The notes beneath the pieces were generated by a model. That model was not told the DNA's origin. It ran no database searches and saw only the letters and a program-made list of their open reading frames with translations. The position numbers were made by a program, and so were the translations under genes. DNA of 27,329 nucleotides from DASRRB01 sp036732755. Lineage in GTDB: Bacteria; Planctomycetota; B15-G4; SIAN01. Positions 7,289 to 14,839 of this stretch are shown piece by piece. Every line of letters begins with the position of its first letter. Within the stretch, counting starts at the first letter, position 1. Where the stretch lies: assembly GCA_036732755.1 (NCBI GenBank), contig DAINBU010000062.1, positions 1 to 27,329 of the forward strand, read 5' to 3'.

Positions 7289-8779
7289 TCACCGGTCGCG
7301 CAGCGTCCACTCGAGCCACGGATTGTCGGGGTCGAGCTCGCGCGCGAGCAGCAGGAGCTTCTTCCCCTCCTCCTTCTTCCCTTCGCGCTGGTAGAGGCGG
7401 CCGAGGTCGGCGTAGGTGTCGGCGGCGAGCGGGTCGAGGTCGATCGACTTCTTCAGGAGGTCGATGGCGGCCTTCGGGTCGGCCTTGTCCCCGCCTTCGC
7501 CCGACTCGACGAGGTCGGCGAGCCGCGCGTAGATCTGCGGGTTCCGGCTGCCCTTCTCGACCGCCGCCTTGAGGAGCTTCGTCGCGCGCAGCGGCCGCGC
7601 CGGGAACGATCCCATGGCGACCTGCAGGCCGGCCATCTCGACGCCGCGCAGGGAGTCGGTCTTGAGGTCGTTCTTCACGTACGCGTGCCACTCCTTCTCG
7701 AGCGCGGCGAGGGCCGCCTTGTCCTTGAGCTCGAGGCACTTCATGAAGACGCGCACGACCTCTTCCGATTCGACCCCGGAGACGTTGTCGTTGCCGGACG
7801 GGGGCCCGCGCTTCACGTCCTTGCCGTTCGCGAGCGTCGACACGAAGCGCTGGAACTTCGCGGCGTACTTGTCGCGGTTCATCAGGAAGTGGACGAACGA
7901 CCAGCCCCACGTGTAGTGCTCGTACATCGAACGGTCGGTCGCCCCGTTCAGCATCTTCTCGAGCGGGAACATGTTCCCGCCGGCGACGTCGTTCTGGACC
8001 TCGGCGAGGCGCCCCTCCTGGATCAGGCCGATGGAGAGCTTCTTGGTCTTCGCGTCCCAGTGACTCGCGCCGTAGTACTCGGCGAGCGACTCGCCCGGGA
8101 AGTGGGGCATGTCGAACGAGACGTTCAACAGCTTTTGCAAGTAGTGGTTCGCTTCGTGGAACATCACGTCCTCGGACAGCGCCGGGTCGCTGCGGTCGTA
8201 GTAGATGTTGAGTTCGTAGGGCGTCCACGGCTTGAAGTACCCAAGCACGCCGCGCGACACGCCGCCGATTTGGTGGAACTCGTCCTCGCGGCCGTAGAAG
8301 CAGACGGTCAGCTTGCTGCCCTTGGGGATCGAGACCTTCCACTTCTTCGCGAAGTCGGTGAAGTACGCCTCCATCAGGTCGCGGTAGCCGGTGAAGATGT
8401 GCGGCGGCACCGTCGACTCGAAGTCGAAGTGGGCGGTCGACTCCTTCTTGCGGTTGCGCCACTCGCCGAGCAGCTTCACCTGCTCGATGTACGCCTTGCG
8501 CTCCGCGATGCGCTTCGCGATCGCCGCGCCCTTCGCGGCATCGGCCGCCTCCGAGTCGATCAGGACGTCGAGCACCATCTCCTTCGGGACGACGACTTCG
8601 CCGTTCTCGAACTTGATGCGGATCGACTCCCCTTCGCGCGTCAGCGGCTTGCCCTCGATGATGCGCCCGTCCTTCAGACAGAGCGTGTCGGCGCGGAACG
8701 GCGCGGCGGCGAAGGCGGCGACGGCGAGCGGGAGGATGGTGAGCGGGAGGACGGGGCGCGCGAGCGAGCGGAGATTCAT
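7289..8779 (-). CDS. Exported DUF1570-like metallopeptidase with intact HExxH and C-terminal TPRs
   Basis: A protein of 496 residues. It has a signal peptide (about 1-30), a short region resembling a small beta domain (LKDGRIIEGKPLTREGESI, about 34-60), then a peptidase-like domain with His208-Glu209-A-N-His212 (zinc-binding HExxH) followed by FPGESLAEYYG, where Glu230 or Glu234 could be the third ligand. The C terminus (about 395-490) has TPR-like helices (AIDLLKKSIDLDPLAADTY, then LYQREGKKEEGKKLLLLARELDPDN). This is the general plan of DUF1570-type proteins, which are abundant in planctomycetes; their substrates are not known to me. It is the second gene of a minus-strand pair, starting 10 bases after the stop of its degenerate relative. 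Start ATG at 8779. Of the three related proteins here this is the only one with a complete zinc motif. Confidence 0.85.
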   Translation of the reverse strand: MNLRSLARPVLPLTILPLAVAAFAAAPFRADTLCLKDGRIIEGKPLTREGESIRIKFENGEVVVPKEMVLDVLIDSEAADAAKGAAIAKRIAERKAYIEQVKLLGEWRNRKKESTAHFDFESTVPPHIFTGYRDLMEAYFTDFAKKWKVSIPKGSKLTVCFYGREDEFHQIGGVSRGVLGYFKPWTPYELNIYYDRSDPALSEDVMFHEANHYLQKLLNVSFDMPHFPGESLAEYYGASHWDAKTKKLSIGLIQEGRLAEVQNDVAGGNMFPLEKMLNGATDRSMYEHYTWGWSFVHFLMNRDKYAAKFQRFVSTLANGKDVKRGPPSGNDNVSGVESEEVVRVFMKCLELKDKAALAALEKEWHAYVKNDLKTDSLRGVEMAGLQVAMGSFPARPLRATKLLKAAVEKGSRNPQIYARLADLVESGEGGDKADPKAAIDLLKKSIDLDPLAADTYADLGRLYQREGKKEEGKKLLLLARELDPDNPWLEWTLRDR

Positions 8780-8789
8780 CGCCGCGGCC

Positions 8790-10439
8790 TCAGTCGAAGC
8801 TCTTCTCGTACGCCGACTGGAACGACTTCCAGTCGGAGTCGCCCCACGTGCCGAACGCGGCGGCGTAGACCTCCTGGAGGTGGACCTTCTCGGAGTCGCG
8901 ATCCTTGGTGTTGGCCTCCTTGAACTTCGCGTCCTCCTCCTCGACGGTCTTCGGGCGCGACTCCCCGCTCGGGGACTTCGCGGCCTTCTTGCGCTCCTCC
9001 TCGTCCTTGCGCGCGATCTTGTCGACGGCGCCCATGTAGGCCGTGAGCGCGTCCTTCGCCTTCTTCGGGCCGGTCAGCAGGAAGCGCGTGGTCGCGGCGC
9101 ACTCGTCCCAGCGGTTGCGGTCGTTCCAGAGCGCCTCGGGATCCATCTTCACGAGGTCCCGGATCTTCGAGAGCTTGCCCGCGTGCACCTGCTGGCTGAT
9201 GCCCTGGCGTTCGTCGGGGTCGTTGTAGAACTCGAGCTTGCCGCCCTTCGAGCGCGATCGGGCGAACGCACGCGTGATCCCGATGCGCAGCCAGATCGGC
9301 ATCTCGCGGTAGACGTCGTCGTCGTGCTCGCGCAGCCAGTGCGAGCAGACGCGGGAGAGGGTCGTGTCGCCGCTGCGGTTCCCGTTCGTGTCCTTGTAGG
9401 TTACGATCTCGCGGTCGAACTCGAACTCGGGGATCTCGCCGTTGACGGTGACGATGATCTCGGCGCCGCCGCCGCCGCCCTTGTCGTAGACGCGCAGTTC
9501 GTCCCAGTCCTTGCAGATGCGGATCACCGGCGCGCGCACGTACTCGCCCGGCCCGACGTAGCCGAGATTCGAGTCGAGGTAGTCGAGCACCGCGTTCGCG
9601 TTCTCCGCGATCCTCGCGGCGTACTTCTCGTCGACGTGACTCAGGATGAAGACGCGCCCGTACTTCTTGGCGGTCCACCCCTCGGTGAGGTTCTTGGTGA
9701 ACTTCGCCTGCGACTGCTTCTCCGAGTCGCGGCGGCGCGCGGCGCGCTGCGCGGGCGAGAGATCGGAGGTCCTCTCGTGCGGGTCGTGCGTGGTCGGGGC
9801 GGGGCCCGACGACCCACCGCCATCCTTGGCGATGCGCCGGAACGAGCGCATGCACGACGTGACCTCGCCCTTGAGCTTGGTCCAGGCGTTCTCGACCATC
9901 TCGAACTGGACGGCGAAGTCGGCGTCGTCGCCCTTGAAGATCCACGTGACGATCTTGCGCGGGCCGCCGAAGGTCAGCTTCTCGACCCTGATCTCGAGCA
10001 CCTCAGCCGCGACCCCGTCGACCTCGGCCTTGTCCTCCTTCGCGACGTAGTACCCGCCGTCGTGGTAGGTCTGCTTCAAGTAGTCGCGGTAGTCCTTGTA
10101 GGGGTTCTTGAAGATGATCGTCGTCCGCGACTGCTCGCCGGTGCCGCTCTTCTCCTCGACGACCTTCTGTTTCACCTTTTCCGACGGGAAGGCGATGACG
10201 TTGAGCTCGGGCTTGTGGTCGACGGAGAAGCCGCTCTTGTCGTTCTGGAAGTAGGCGCGGTCGGAGATCCAGCGCGCGACGATCCACTCTTCGCCCGGCT
10301 GCAGCGGCACCTTCGTGAAGCCGTCCGGCGCCTTGAGCTTGATGCCGAGCTTCGCGTCGCTCAGCAGCTCCTGCGCGGGAGCGGGCGCGGCGAGGAGCGT
10401 GACGACGGCGAGCGACAGGACGGCGCGAAGTGCGGCCAT
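8790..10439 (-). CDS. Exported DUF1570-like protein with lost zinc motif (probable pseudoenzyme)
   Basis: A protein of 549 residues with a signal peptide (about 1-22, ending APAPAQ). An N-terminal beta-rich domain (about 25-215) starts LLSDAKLGIKLKAPDGF. A linker follows, then a domain (about 255-450) whose course parallels the peptidase-type neighbours: RVFILSHVDEKYAARIAEN, a VIRICKDWDELRVY strand, then VCSHWLREH and PIWLRIG. Where active members have HExxH and WLNEG, this one has Cys365-Ser366-His-Trp-Leu and WLRIG, so zinc binding is not expected. A charged region (about 455-520) and an end matching the family (WKSFQSAYEKSF) close the protein. The start ATG at 10439 is chosen over the upstream 10493 because GGGGAGAAG lies about 8 bases before it and the signal peptide follows directly. 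The gene is first in a pair with the HExxH-bearing relative. The relationship is judged by eye only. Confidence 0.78.
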   Translation of the reverse strand: MAALRAVLSLAVVTLLAAPAPAQELLSDAKLGIKLKAPDGFTKVPLQPGEEWIVARWISDRAYFQNDKSGFSVDHKPELNVIAFPSEKVKQKVVEEKSGTGEQSRTTIIFKNPYKDYRDYLKQTYHDGGYYVAKEDKAEVDGVAAEVLEIRVEKLTFGGPRKIVTWIFKGDDADFAVQFEMVENAWTKLKGEVTSCMRSFRRIAKDGGGSSGPAPTTHDPHERTSDLSPAQRAARRRDSEKQSQAKFTKNLTEGWTAKKYGRVFILSHVDEKYAARIAENANAVLDYLDSNLGYVGPGEYVRAPVIRICKDWDELRVYDKGGGGGAEIIVTVNGEIPEFEFDREIVTYKDTNGNRSGDTTLSRVCSHWLREHDDDVYREMPIWLRIGITRAFARSRSKGGKLEFYNDPDERQGISQQVHAGKLSKIRDLVKMDPEALWNDRNRWDECAATTRFLLTGPKKAKDALTAYMGAVDKIARKDEEERKKAAKSPSGESRPKTVEEEDAKFKEANTKDRDSEKVHLQEVYAAAFGTWGDSDWKSFQSAYEKSFD

Positions 10440-10606
10440 CGGTTTCTTCTCCCCTGGGGGTAGCACCAGAAGATCCGCGGGCAGGCGGGGCAATGGCGGC
10501 GCGGGATGATACGTCGGACCTTGGACTCTCGCAGGGAGTCGGTGCTCCCATCTATCATGCGCGCCCCCCCAAAGGCCCGCGCCGGCCCTTCCAGGAGCCC
10601 GTCCGC
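10440..10606. promoter_or_regulatory. Divergent intergenic region with symmetric TATCAT boxes and a small dyad
   Basis: This 167-base gap is the control region between two divergent DUF1570-like genes. TATCAT occurs on the plus strand at 10553-10558 (49 bases before the plus-strand start) and on the minus strand as the complement of 10506-10511, and could be paired -10 boxes. No good -35 box lies at 16-18 bases from either. GGGAG (10534-10538) and CTCCC (10545-10549) form an inverted repeat centred between them. A run of seven C (10564-10570) follows. The Shine-Dalgarno sequences are AGGAG at about 10592 (plus) and GGGGAG at about 10450 (minus). A shared operator is possible but is inference. 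Confidence 0.3.
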
Positions 10607-12229
10607 ATGCGTCCGCTCGCCGTCTACGCCGCCTTCGCCGCGCTGTTCGCGTTCGCCCCCTCGTCTCCCGCGCAGATCATGAAGTTCTCCCTCAAGGAAC
10701 CGAAGCTTTACAAGTCGTTCAAGATCGGAGTCGTCAACCTCGAAGGCGAGGACTGGCTGATCGGCGAGGCGAAGAGCGGCCTCAAGGAGGAAGGCGGGAA
10801 GATCGAGCTCCCGCCGAACACCCCCGGCCATCCTGGCGTCTTCGAGCTTTGGGTCCCCGACATCGAGAACCCCAAGTCGTGCCCCTACAAGGTCGTGAAG
10901 GGGGAGAAGTCGTCGGCCGGCGGCAAGACGTCGATCCGCGTCCAGAGCCAGGACGTGAAGCTCTTCGGTTACTACATGAAGGACCAGAGCCTCTGGGGGC
11001 TCTCGCAGGAGTACATGAAGCGCCTGGCGGCGATCGACGAGATGCGCAAGACGCGCGACTCGGCCGCCAAGGGGTCGCCCGACTGGAATCGCAAGCAGGC
11101 GCTGCTGATCCAGGGCATGGAGCGGCTCAAGTCGTGGCTCGGCGAGACGATCTACACCAAGGCCGGTGACAAGTACGCCAAGGAGATCGAGAAGGAGAAC
11201 AAGGCGCAGAAGGACGCGAAGGAGCAGCGCCTCGTCAACGCCAAGGCCTCGATCAAGATGGTCCCGACGCCCGAGGGGCTCACGAAGGCGGGCAAGGACG
11301 CGTACGGCGACTCGATCGTCTTCCACGTGCAGGAGAGCACGCACTTCCGCTTCGTCTACAAGGAGGAGATCGGCGACGAGCGCGTGAAGGGGCTGCTCGA
11401 GCTGGCCGAGACGCTCCTCGACGGCTTCCGCATCACCTTCGTCGACCCGTACGTGTCGGAGGACTTCAAGGACTACTTCACCGACGACATGCTCTCGGAG
11501 TGGTACTTCGGTCCCGACGACATCCCGTCGCACAAGAAGTTCACGTCGGCCTACTACGGCATCGCCTGGGACACCGGGCCGAAGGCGGAGAAGACCGAGA
11601 AACTTCCCGGCGGAGCCGCGCGCCGCGCGAAGCCGCCGGTGCACATCCACTACTGGCGCATCGGCGAGCAGGGCGACCTCGACGGGATCGTCGCCCACAA
11701 CCTCGGCCACGACATGGTCGCCGTCCACTACAACCAGGACCGTCCGAACGATCCGTGTCCGTGGCTCAACGAGGGCGTCGGCAACTGGCTCTCGCTCGAA
11801 TACCTCGGCCGCAACACCGTCAAGTGCATCGACCTGAGGGACCTCGAATACGCCAAGAAGATCGTCCCCGAGGGGGAGCAGACCGACGAGCTCCTGAAGG
11901 GCACCGCCGACCTCTACCACCGCCTCGCGCTCGACAAGGGCATGCCGATCGACGCTCTGGCGCTGAAGGAGATCGCCTCGTTCGAGGACGAGGATGTCGC
12001 CAAGTCGTTCAGCCTCTTCTGCTTCATCGCGAAGTCGCAGGGCGAGAAGGGTCAGCGCTGGCTGCGCGCCTGCCTCAGCTACGCGGCGACGCCGAACACG
12101 TTCGTCCAGCAGTGGCGCAAGCGGTCGGAGGAGATCTTCGGCGTCACCGGCAAGGACGTGTTCAACACGATCAACGAGGACTGGAAGAAGTACGCCGAGC
12201 AGCAGGTCGGCGGAACGATCAAGAAGTGA
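10607..12229 (+). CDS. Exported DUF1570-like protein with HNxxH in place of HExxH
   Basis: A protein of 540 residues with a signal peptide (about 1-24, ending SSPAQ). An N-terminal region (about 25-240) has beta strands and a lysine/glutamate-rich helix (KYAKEIEKENKAQKDAKEQR, about 187-206). A peptidase-like domain follows (about 250-480). At the active-site position it reads AHNLGHDM: His364-Asn365-L-G-His368, so the general base Glu is replaced by Asn while both His ligands remain. WLNEGVGNW then supplies Glu389, the likely third zinc ligand. It may bind metal without cleaving peptides. The C terminus (FGVTGKDVFNTINEDWKKY) has the family ending. Start ATG 10607 with AGGAG 9 bases upstream. 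It runs divergently from the two related genes and overlaps the convergent methyltransferase gene by 11 bases. Confidence 0.83.
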   Translation: MRPLAVYAAFAALFAFAPSSPAQIMKFSLKEPKLYKSFKIGVVNLEGEDWLIGEAKSGLKEEGGKIELPPNTPGHPGVFELWVPDIENPKSCPYKVVKGEKSSAGGKTSIRVQSQDVKLFGYYMKDQSLWGLSQEYMKRLAAIDEMRKTRDSAAKGSPDWNRKQALLIQGMERLKSWLGETIYTKAGDKYAKEIEKENKAQKDAKEQRLVNAKASIKMVPTPEGLTKAGKDAYGDSIVFHVQESTHFRFVYKEEIGDERVKGLLELAETLLDGFRITFVDPYVSEDFKDYFTDDMLSEWYFGPDDIPSHKKFTSAYYGIAWDTGPKAEKTEKLPGGAARRAKPPVHIHYWRIGEQGDLDGIVAHNLGHDMVAVHYNQDRPNDPCPWLNEGVGNWLSLEYLGRNTVKCIDLRDLEYAKKIVPEGEQTDELLKGTADLYHRLALDKGMPIDALALKEIASFEDEDVAKSFSLFCFIAKSQGEKGQRWLRACLSYAATPNTFVQQWRKRSEEIFGVTGKDVFNTINEDWKKYAEQQVGGTIKK

Positions 12230-12962
12230 GCGCGCGGCGCTGACGCGCCGCCTCCGCCAGGATCACGGCGGCGGCGTGCGACATCGACAGCGAGGTCGTC
12301 GCCGCCGCCATCGGGATGCGCGCGAATGTCGTGCACCCGCGGCGGATTGCGGCGGAGAGGCCGCGTTTCTCGCCGCCGACGCACAGGACCACGGGGCCGC
12401 GCAGGTCGACGTCGTAGATGGTCCGCTCCGCGCGGCCGATGCAGGCCACGAACGCGCAGCCGCGGCGATCGAGCTCGCGCAGGAGGCCCGACTCCCCGTC
12501 GAAGCGGACGAGGGGCAGCCGCTCGAACGCGCCCGACGACGTGCGCGAGACCTCGGTCTCGTCGAAGTCGAGGACGTGCTTCTTCAGGAGCACCGCGGTC
12601 GCGCCGAGCGCCTCGGCCGAGCGCAGGGTGAAGCCGAGGTTGCGGTCGTCCGAGATCCCCTCGAGCAGGAGCAGCAGCGGCGGGGCGGTCCGGCCGTCGA
12701 GCAGGGCGAGCAGCTCGGGCTCGCTCGTCGTCGGCAGCGGGTCGCAGCGCGCCGCCACGCCGCCGTGACTCGCGCCGTGCGCGACGCCGTCGAACTCCGC
12801 GGCGCCGACGCGCCGGACGACGACGGCCCTGCGCTTCGCGGCGGTCAGCAGCGAGGCGAGCTTCTCCTCGTCCGCTCCCTCCTTGACCAGGATCGCCTCG
12901 ATGCGCCGCCGCCCGACCGCGAGCGCCGCCTCGATCGCCTGCCTGCCTTCGAGATGGATCAT
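12219..12962 (-). CDS. SpoU/TrmH-family (RlmB-like) RNA 2'-O-methyltransferase
   Basis: A protein of 247 residues with an N-terminal L30e-like substrate-binding region (about 1-85, starting MIHLEGRQAIEAAL) and a C-terminal SPOUT domain. The three SPOUT motifs are visible: NLGFTLRSAEALGA (motif 1), VVLCVGGEKRGLS (motif 2) and IPMAAATTSLSMSHAAAVILAE (motif 3, 22 residues, here abbreviated by its key part SLSMS). It should transfer a methyl group from SAM to a ribose 2'-OH in rRNA or tRNA; the target nucleotide cannot be told. In most TrmH/RlmB proteins motif 3 reads SLNVS; here the Asn is Ser, a residue that normally helps in cofactor or active-site contacts. Start ATG 12962. The gene is convergent with, and overlaps by 11 bases, the preceding DUF1570-like gene, and is divergent from the transporter gene (105-base gap). 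Confidence 0.88.
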   Translation of the reverse strand: MIHLEGRQAIEAALAVGRRRIEAILVKEGADEEKLASLLTAAKRRAVVVRRVGAAEFDGVAHGASHGGVAARCDPLPTTSEPELLALLDGRTAPPLLLLLEGISDDRNLGFTLRSAEALGATAVLLKKHVLDFDETEVSRTSSGAFERLPLVRFDGESGLLRELDRRGCAFVACIGRAERTIYDVDLRGPVVLCVGGEKRGLSAAIRRGCTTFARIPMAAATTSLSMSHAAAVILAEAARQRRALTS

Positions 12963-13067
12963 CGCGCTCCCGCGATCGTTCGCTGGTCTTGGTGAAGATT
13001 CCACGGTATCAACGCGCCCCGCGTCCCGGGCCCGTCCGATCCCGCGTGAGCCGTGGAGCCATCCGAG

Positions 13068-14747
13068 ATGAGCGAACCCGCCGTCGACAACCGGATGCCG
13101 AAAGGCATCCCGTACATCGTCACCAACGAGTTCGCCGAGCGGTTCTGCTTCTACGGGATCAACTCGATCCTGACCGTCTACCTCGCCAACAACCTGCAGT
13201 TCACCGAGGCGAATGCGGCGTCGTGGCAGTCGTACTTCAAGTCGGGCGCCTACTTCTTCCCGCTGATCGGCGCGATCATCTCCGACGTCTTCTGGGGCAA
13301 GTTCAAGACGATCCTCGTCTTCTCGATCCTCTACGCGGCGGGCTGCGTCGCGCTGGCGGCGTTCGGGAGCACGCCGGCGGCGATCGCCGCGAGCCTCTTC
13401 TTCGTCGCGCTGGGCACCGGCGGCATCAAGCCGTGCGTGTCGACCAACGTCGGCGACCAGTTCTCCGCGAAGAACAAGCACCTGATCGAGAAGGCGTTCC
13501 AGTGGTTCTATTTCGCGATCAACGCCGGCTCGTCGATCTCGATCTACTTCTGCCCGGTCATGCTGACGCCGGTCGCGAAGCGCGAGAGTTGGAAGTGGCT
13601 GCCCGAAGGGCCCGAATGGGCGTTCGGGATCCCGGCCGCGATGATGATGCTCGCGACGATCGTCTTCGTCGCCGGTCGCTCCCGTTACGCGCACGTCCCG
13701 CCGGCCGGCAAGGCGTGGCTGAAGGAGATCGTCAGCAAGGACGGCGTCAAGCTGGTCCTGCGCCTCATCGTCATCTACTTCTTCGTCGCGATGTTCTGGA
13801 TGCTGTGGGACCAGGGCAACGGCAACACCTGGACGCTCCAGGCGCAGTCGTCGCTGATGGACAAGAACCTCGGCTTCGGCATCAAGATCCTGCCGGCGCA
13901 GATCCAGGTCGTGAACGGGCTGTTCATCCTGGCGATGATCCCGCTGTTCCAGTTCGTCATCTATCCGCTGCTCGGGAAGTTCTTCACCGTCACGCCGCTG
14001 CGCAAGATCGGCATGGGACTGTTCGTGATCGCGTCGTCGTTCCTGATCGTCGCGTGGATCGAGCGGCGCATCCAGGAAGGCCACACGGTGAGCCTCTGGT
14101 GGCAGATCCTCGCCTACGTCGTGCTCACCGCGTCGGAGATCCTCGTCTCGATCACCGCGCTCGAGTTCTCCTACAAGCAGGCGCCGCTCAAGATGAAGAG
14201 CTTCATCATGGCGCTCTACCTGGTGGCGGTCTCGGTCGGCAACCTCGGCATCGCCGCCGTGAACGAGGCGATGGTCAAGCCGCTGCACGCGACGCGCATC
14301 GAGACGGGCGCCGAGACGTGGATCACGCTCGACGAGGCGAAGGAGTTCGTCACCGGCCAGAAGATCGACGTCACCGGCGAGTCCGGGATCGTGCTCGCCG
14401 ACGCGACCGGCGCCGGCCTGAAGACCGCCGACGGCAAGCCGAAGGCGCTGGCGGGCACCTTCCTCGTCGCCCAGATCGACGCCGCGAACTCGCGCGTCCG
14501 GCTGATGGACGTCGTGGAGCGCGCCGCCGTCCCCACGACCGGCACGTTCGACGCGGTGAAGGCGAAGGTGGCGACCTACAAGCTGGTCGGGCCCGACTAC
14601 TTCTATTTCTTCGTCATCGTGATGGGCATCGGCGGCATCGTCTACATCTTCGTCGCGATGGCCTACAAGGAGCAGACGTTCGTACGCACCGAGGAGGGGC
14701 ACGCGCCGTCGCAGGCCGAAGTGGACGCGGACGCGGAGCAGCCGTGA
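13068..14747 (+). CDS. POT-family (PTR2/MFS) proton-coupled oligopeptide transporter with TM11-12 insert
   Basis: A protein of 559 residues with twelve predicted membrane helices. The POT proton-coupling signature is present as Glu21-F-A-Glu24-Arg25-Phe26 followed by CFYG, and the second family signature as FYFAINAGSSIS in helix 5. It should import di- and tripeptides with protons through the inner membrane. Helix 11 ends near residue 402 and helix 12 begins near 510 (DYFYFFVIVMGIGG). The roughly 100 residues between them form a soluble insert (ETWITLDEAKEF, then strand-rich stretches such as TFLVAQIDAANSRVRLMD). Bacterial members usually have a short loop there. ATG 13068 is preferred over the in-frame GTG at 13053, since GGAG lies about 10 bases before it. 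A plausible -10 box (TATCAA) lies near 13004. Exported peptidases nearby could supply peptides; this is inference. Confidence 0.92.
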   Translation: MSEPAVDNRMPKGIPYIVTNEFAERFCFYGINSILTVYLANNLQFTEANAASWQSYFKSGAYFFPLIGAIISDVFWGKFKTILVFSILYAAGCVALAAFGSTPAAIAASLFFVALGTGGIKPCVSTNVGDQFSAKNKHLIEKAFQWFYFAINAGSSISIYFCPVMLTPVAKRESWKWLPEGPEWAFGIPAAMMMLATIVFVAGRSRYAHVPPAGKAWLKEIVSKDGVKLVLRLIVIYFFVAMFWMLWDQGNGNTWTLQAQSSLMDKNLGFGIKILPAQIQVVNGLFILAMIPLFQFVIYPLLGKFFTVTPLRKIGMGLFVIASSFLIVAWIERRIQEGHTVSLWWQILAYVVLTASEILVSITALEFSYKQAPLKMKSFIMALYLVAVSVGNLGIAAVNEAMVKPLHATRIETGAETWITLDEAKEFVTGQKIDVTGESGIVLADATGAGLKTADGKPKALAGTFLVAQIDAANSRVRLMDVVERAAVPTTGTFDAVKAKVATYKLVGPDYFYFFVIVMGIGGIVYIFVAMAYKEQTFVRTEEGHAPSQAEVDADAEQP

Positions 14748-14782
14748 CGCGCTGATCGGGCCGACCCGCGCCGAAACGCGCC

Positions 14783-14830
14783 GGTTCCGTTAAAAGGTCG
14801 GTTCTCGAAAGACCCGACAGCCACGGAACC
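14783..14830 (+). promoter_or_regulatory. Nested inverted repeat in the leader of the propeller gene
   Basis: GGTTCCGT (14783-14790) and ACGGAACC (14823-14830) are perfect complements. Inside them GTCGG (14797-14801) pairs with CCGAC (14814-14818). The structure ends directly before the GAGG ribosome-binding site and 9 bases before the start codon at 14840. There is no T tract, so it is not a standard terminator of the upstream transporter gene. It may be an operator or an RNA leader that affects translation. Confidence 0.4.
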
Positions 14831-14839
14831 GAGGCCTCC

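Noticed and set aside
9315..9360. SHWLREH in the 549-residue DUF1570-like protein as an alternative zinc site
   Set aside because: Spacing is H-x4-H without the Glu base, and the downstream WLNEG is WLRIG, so metal binding is not supported.
12219..14702. 827-codon minus-strand frame that would fuse the methyltransferase with sequence opposite the transporter
   Set aside because: Only the part from the ATG at 12962 has SPOUT motifs; the upstream part is low-complexity antisense of the POT gene.
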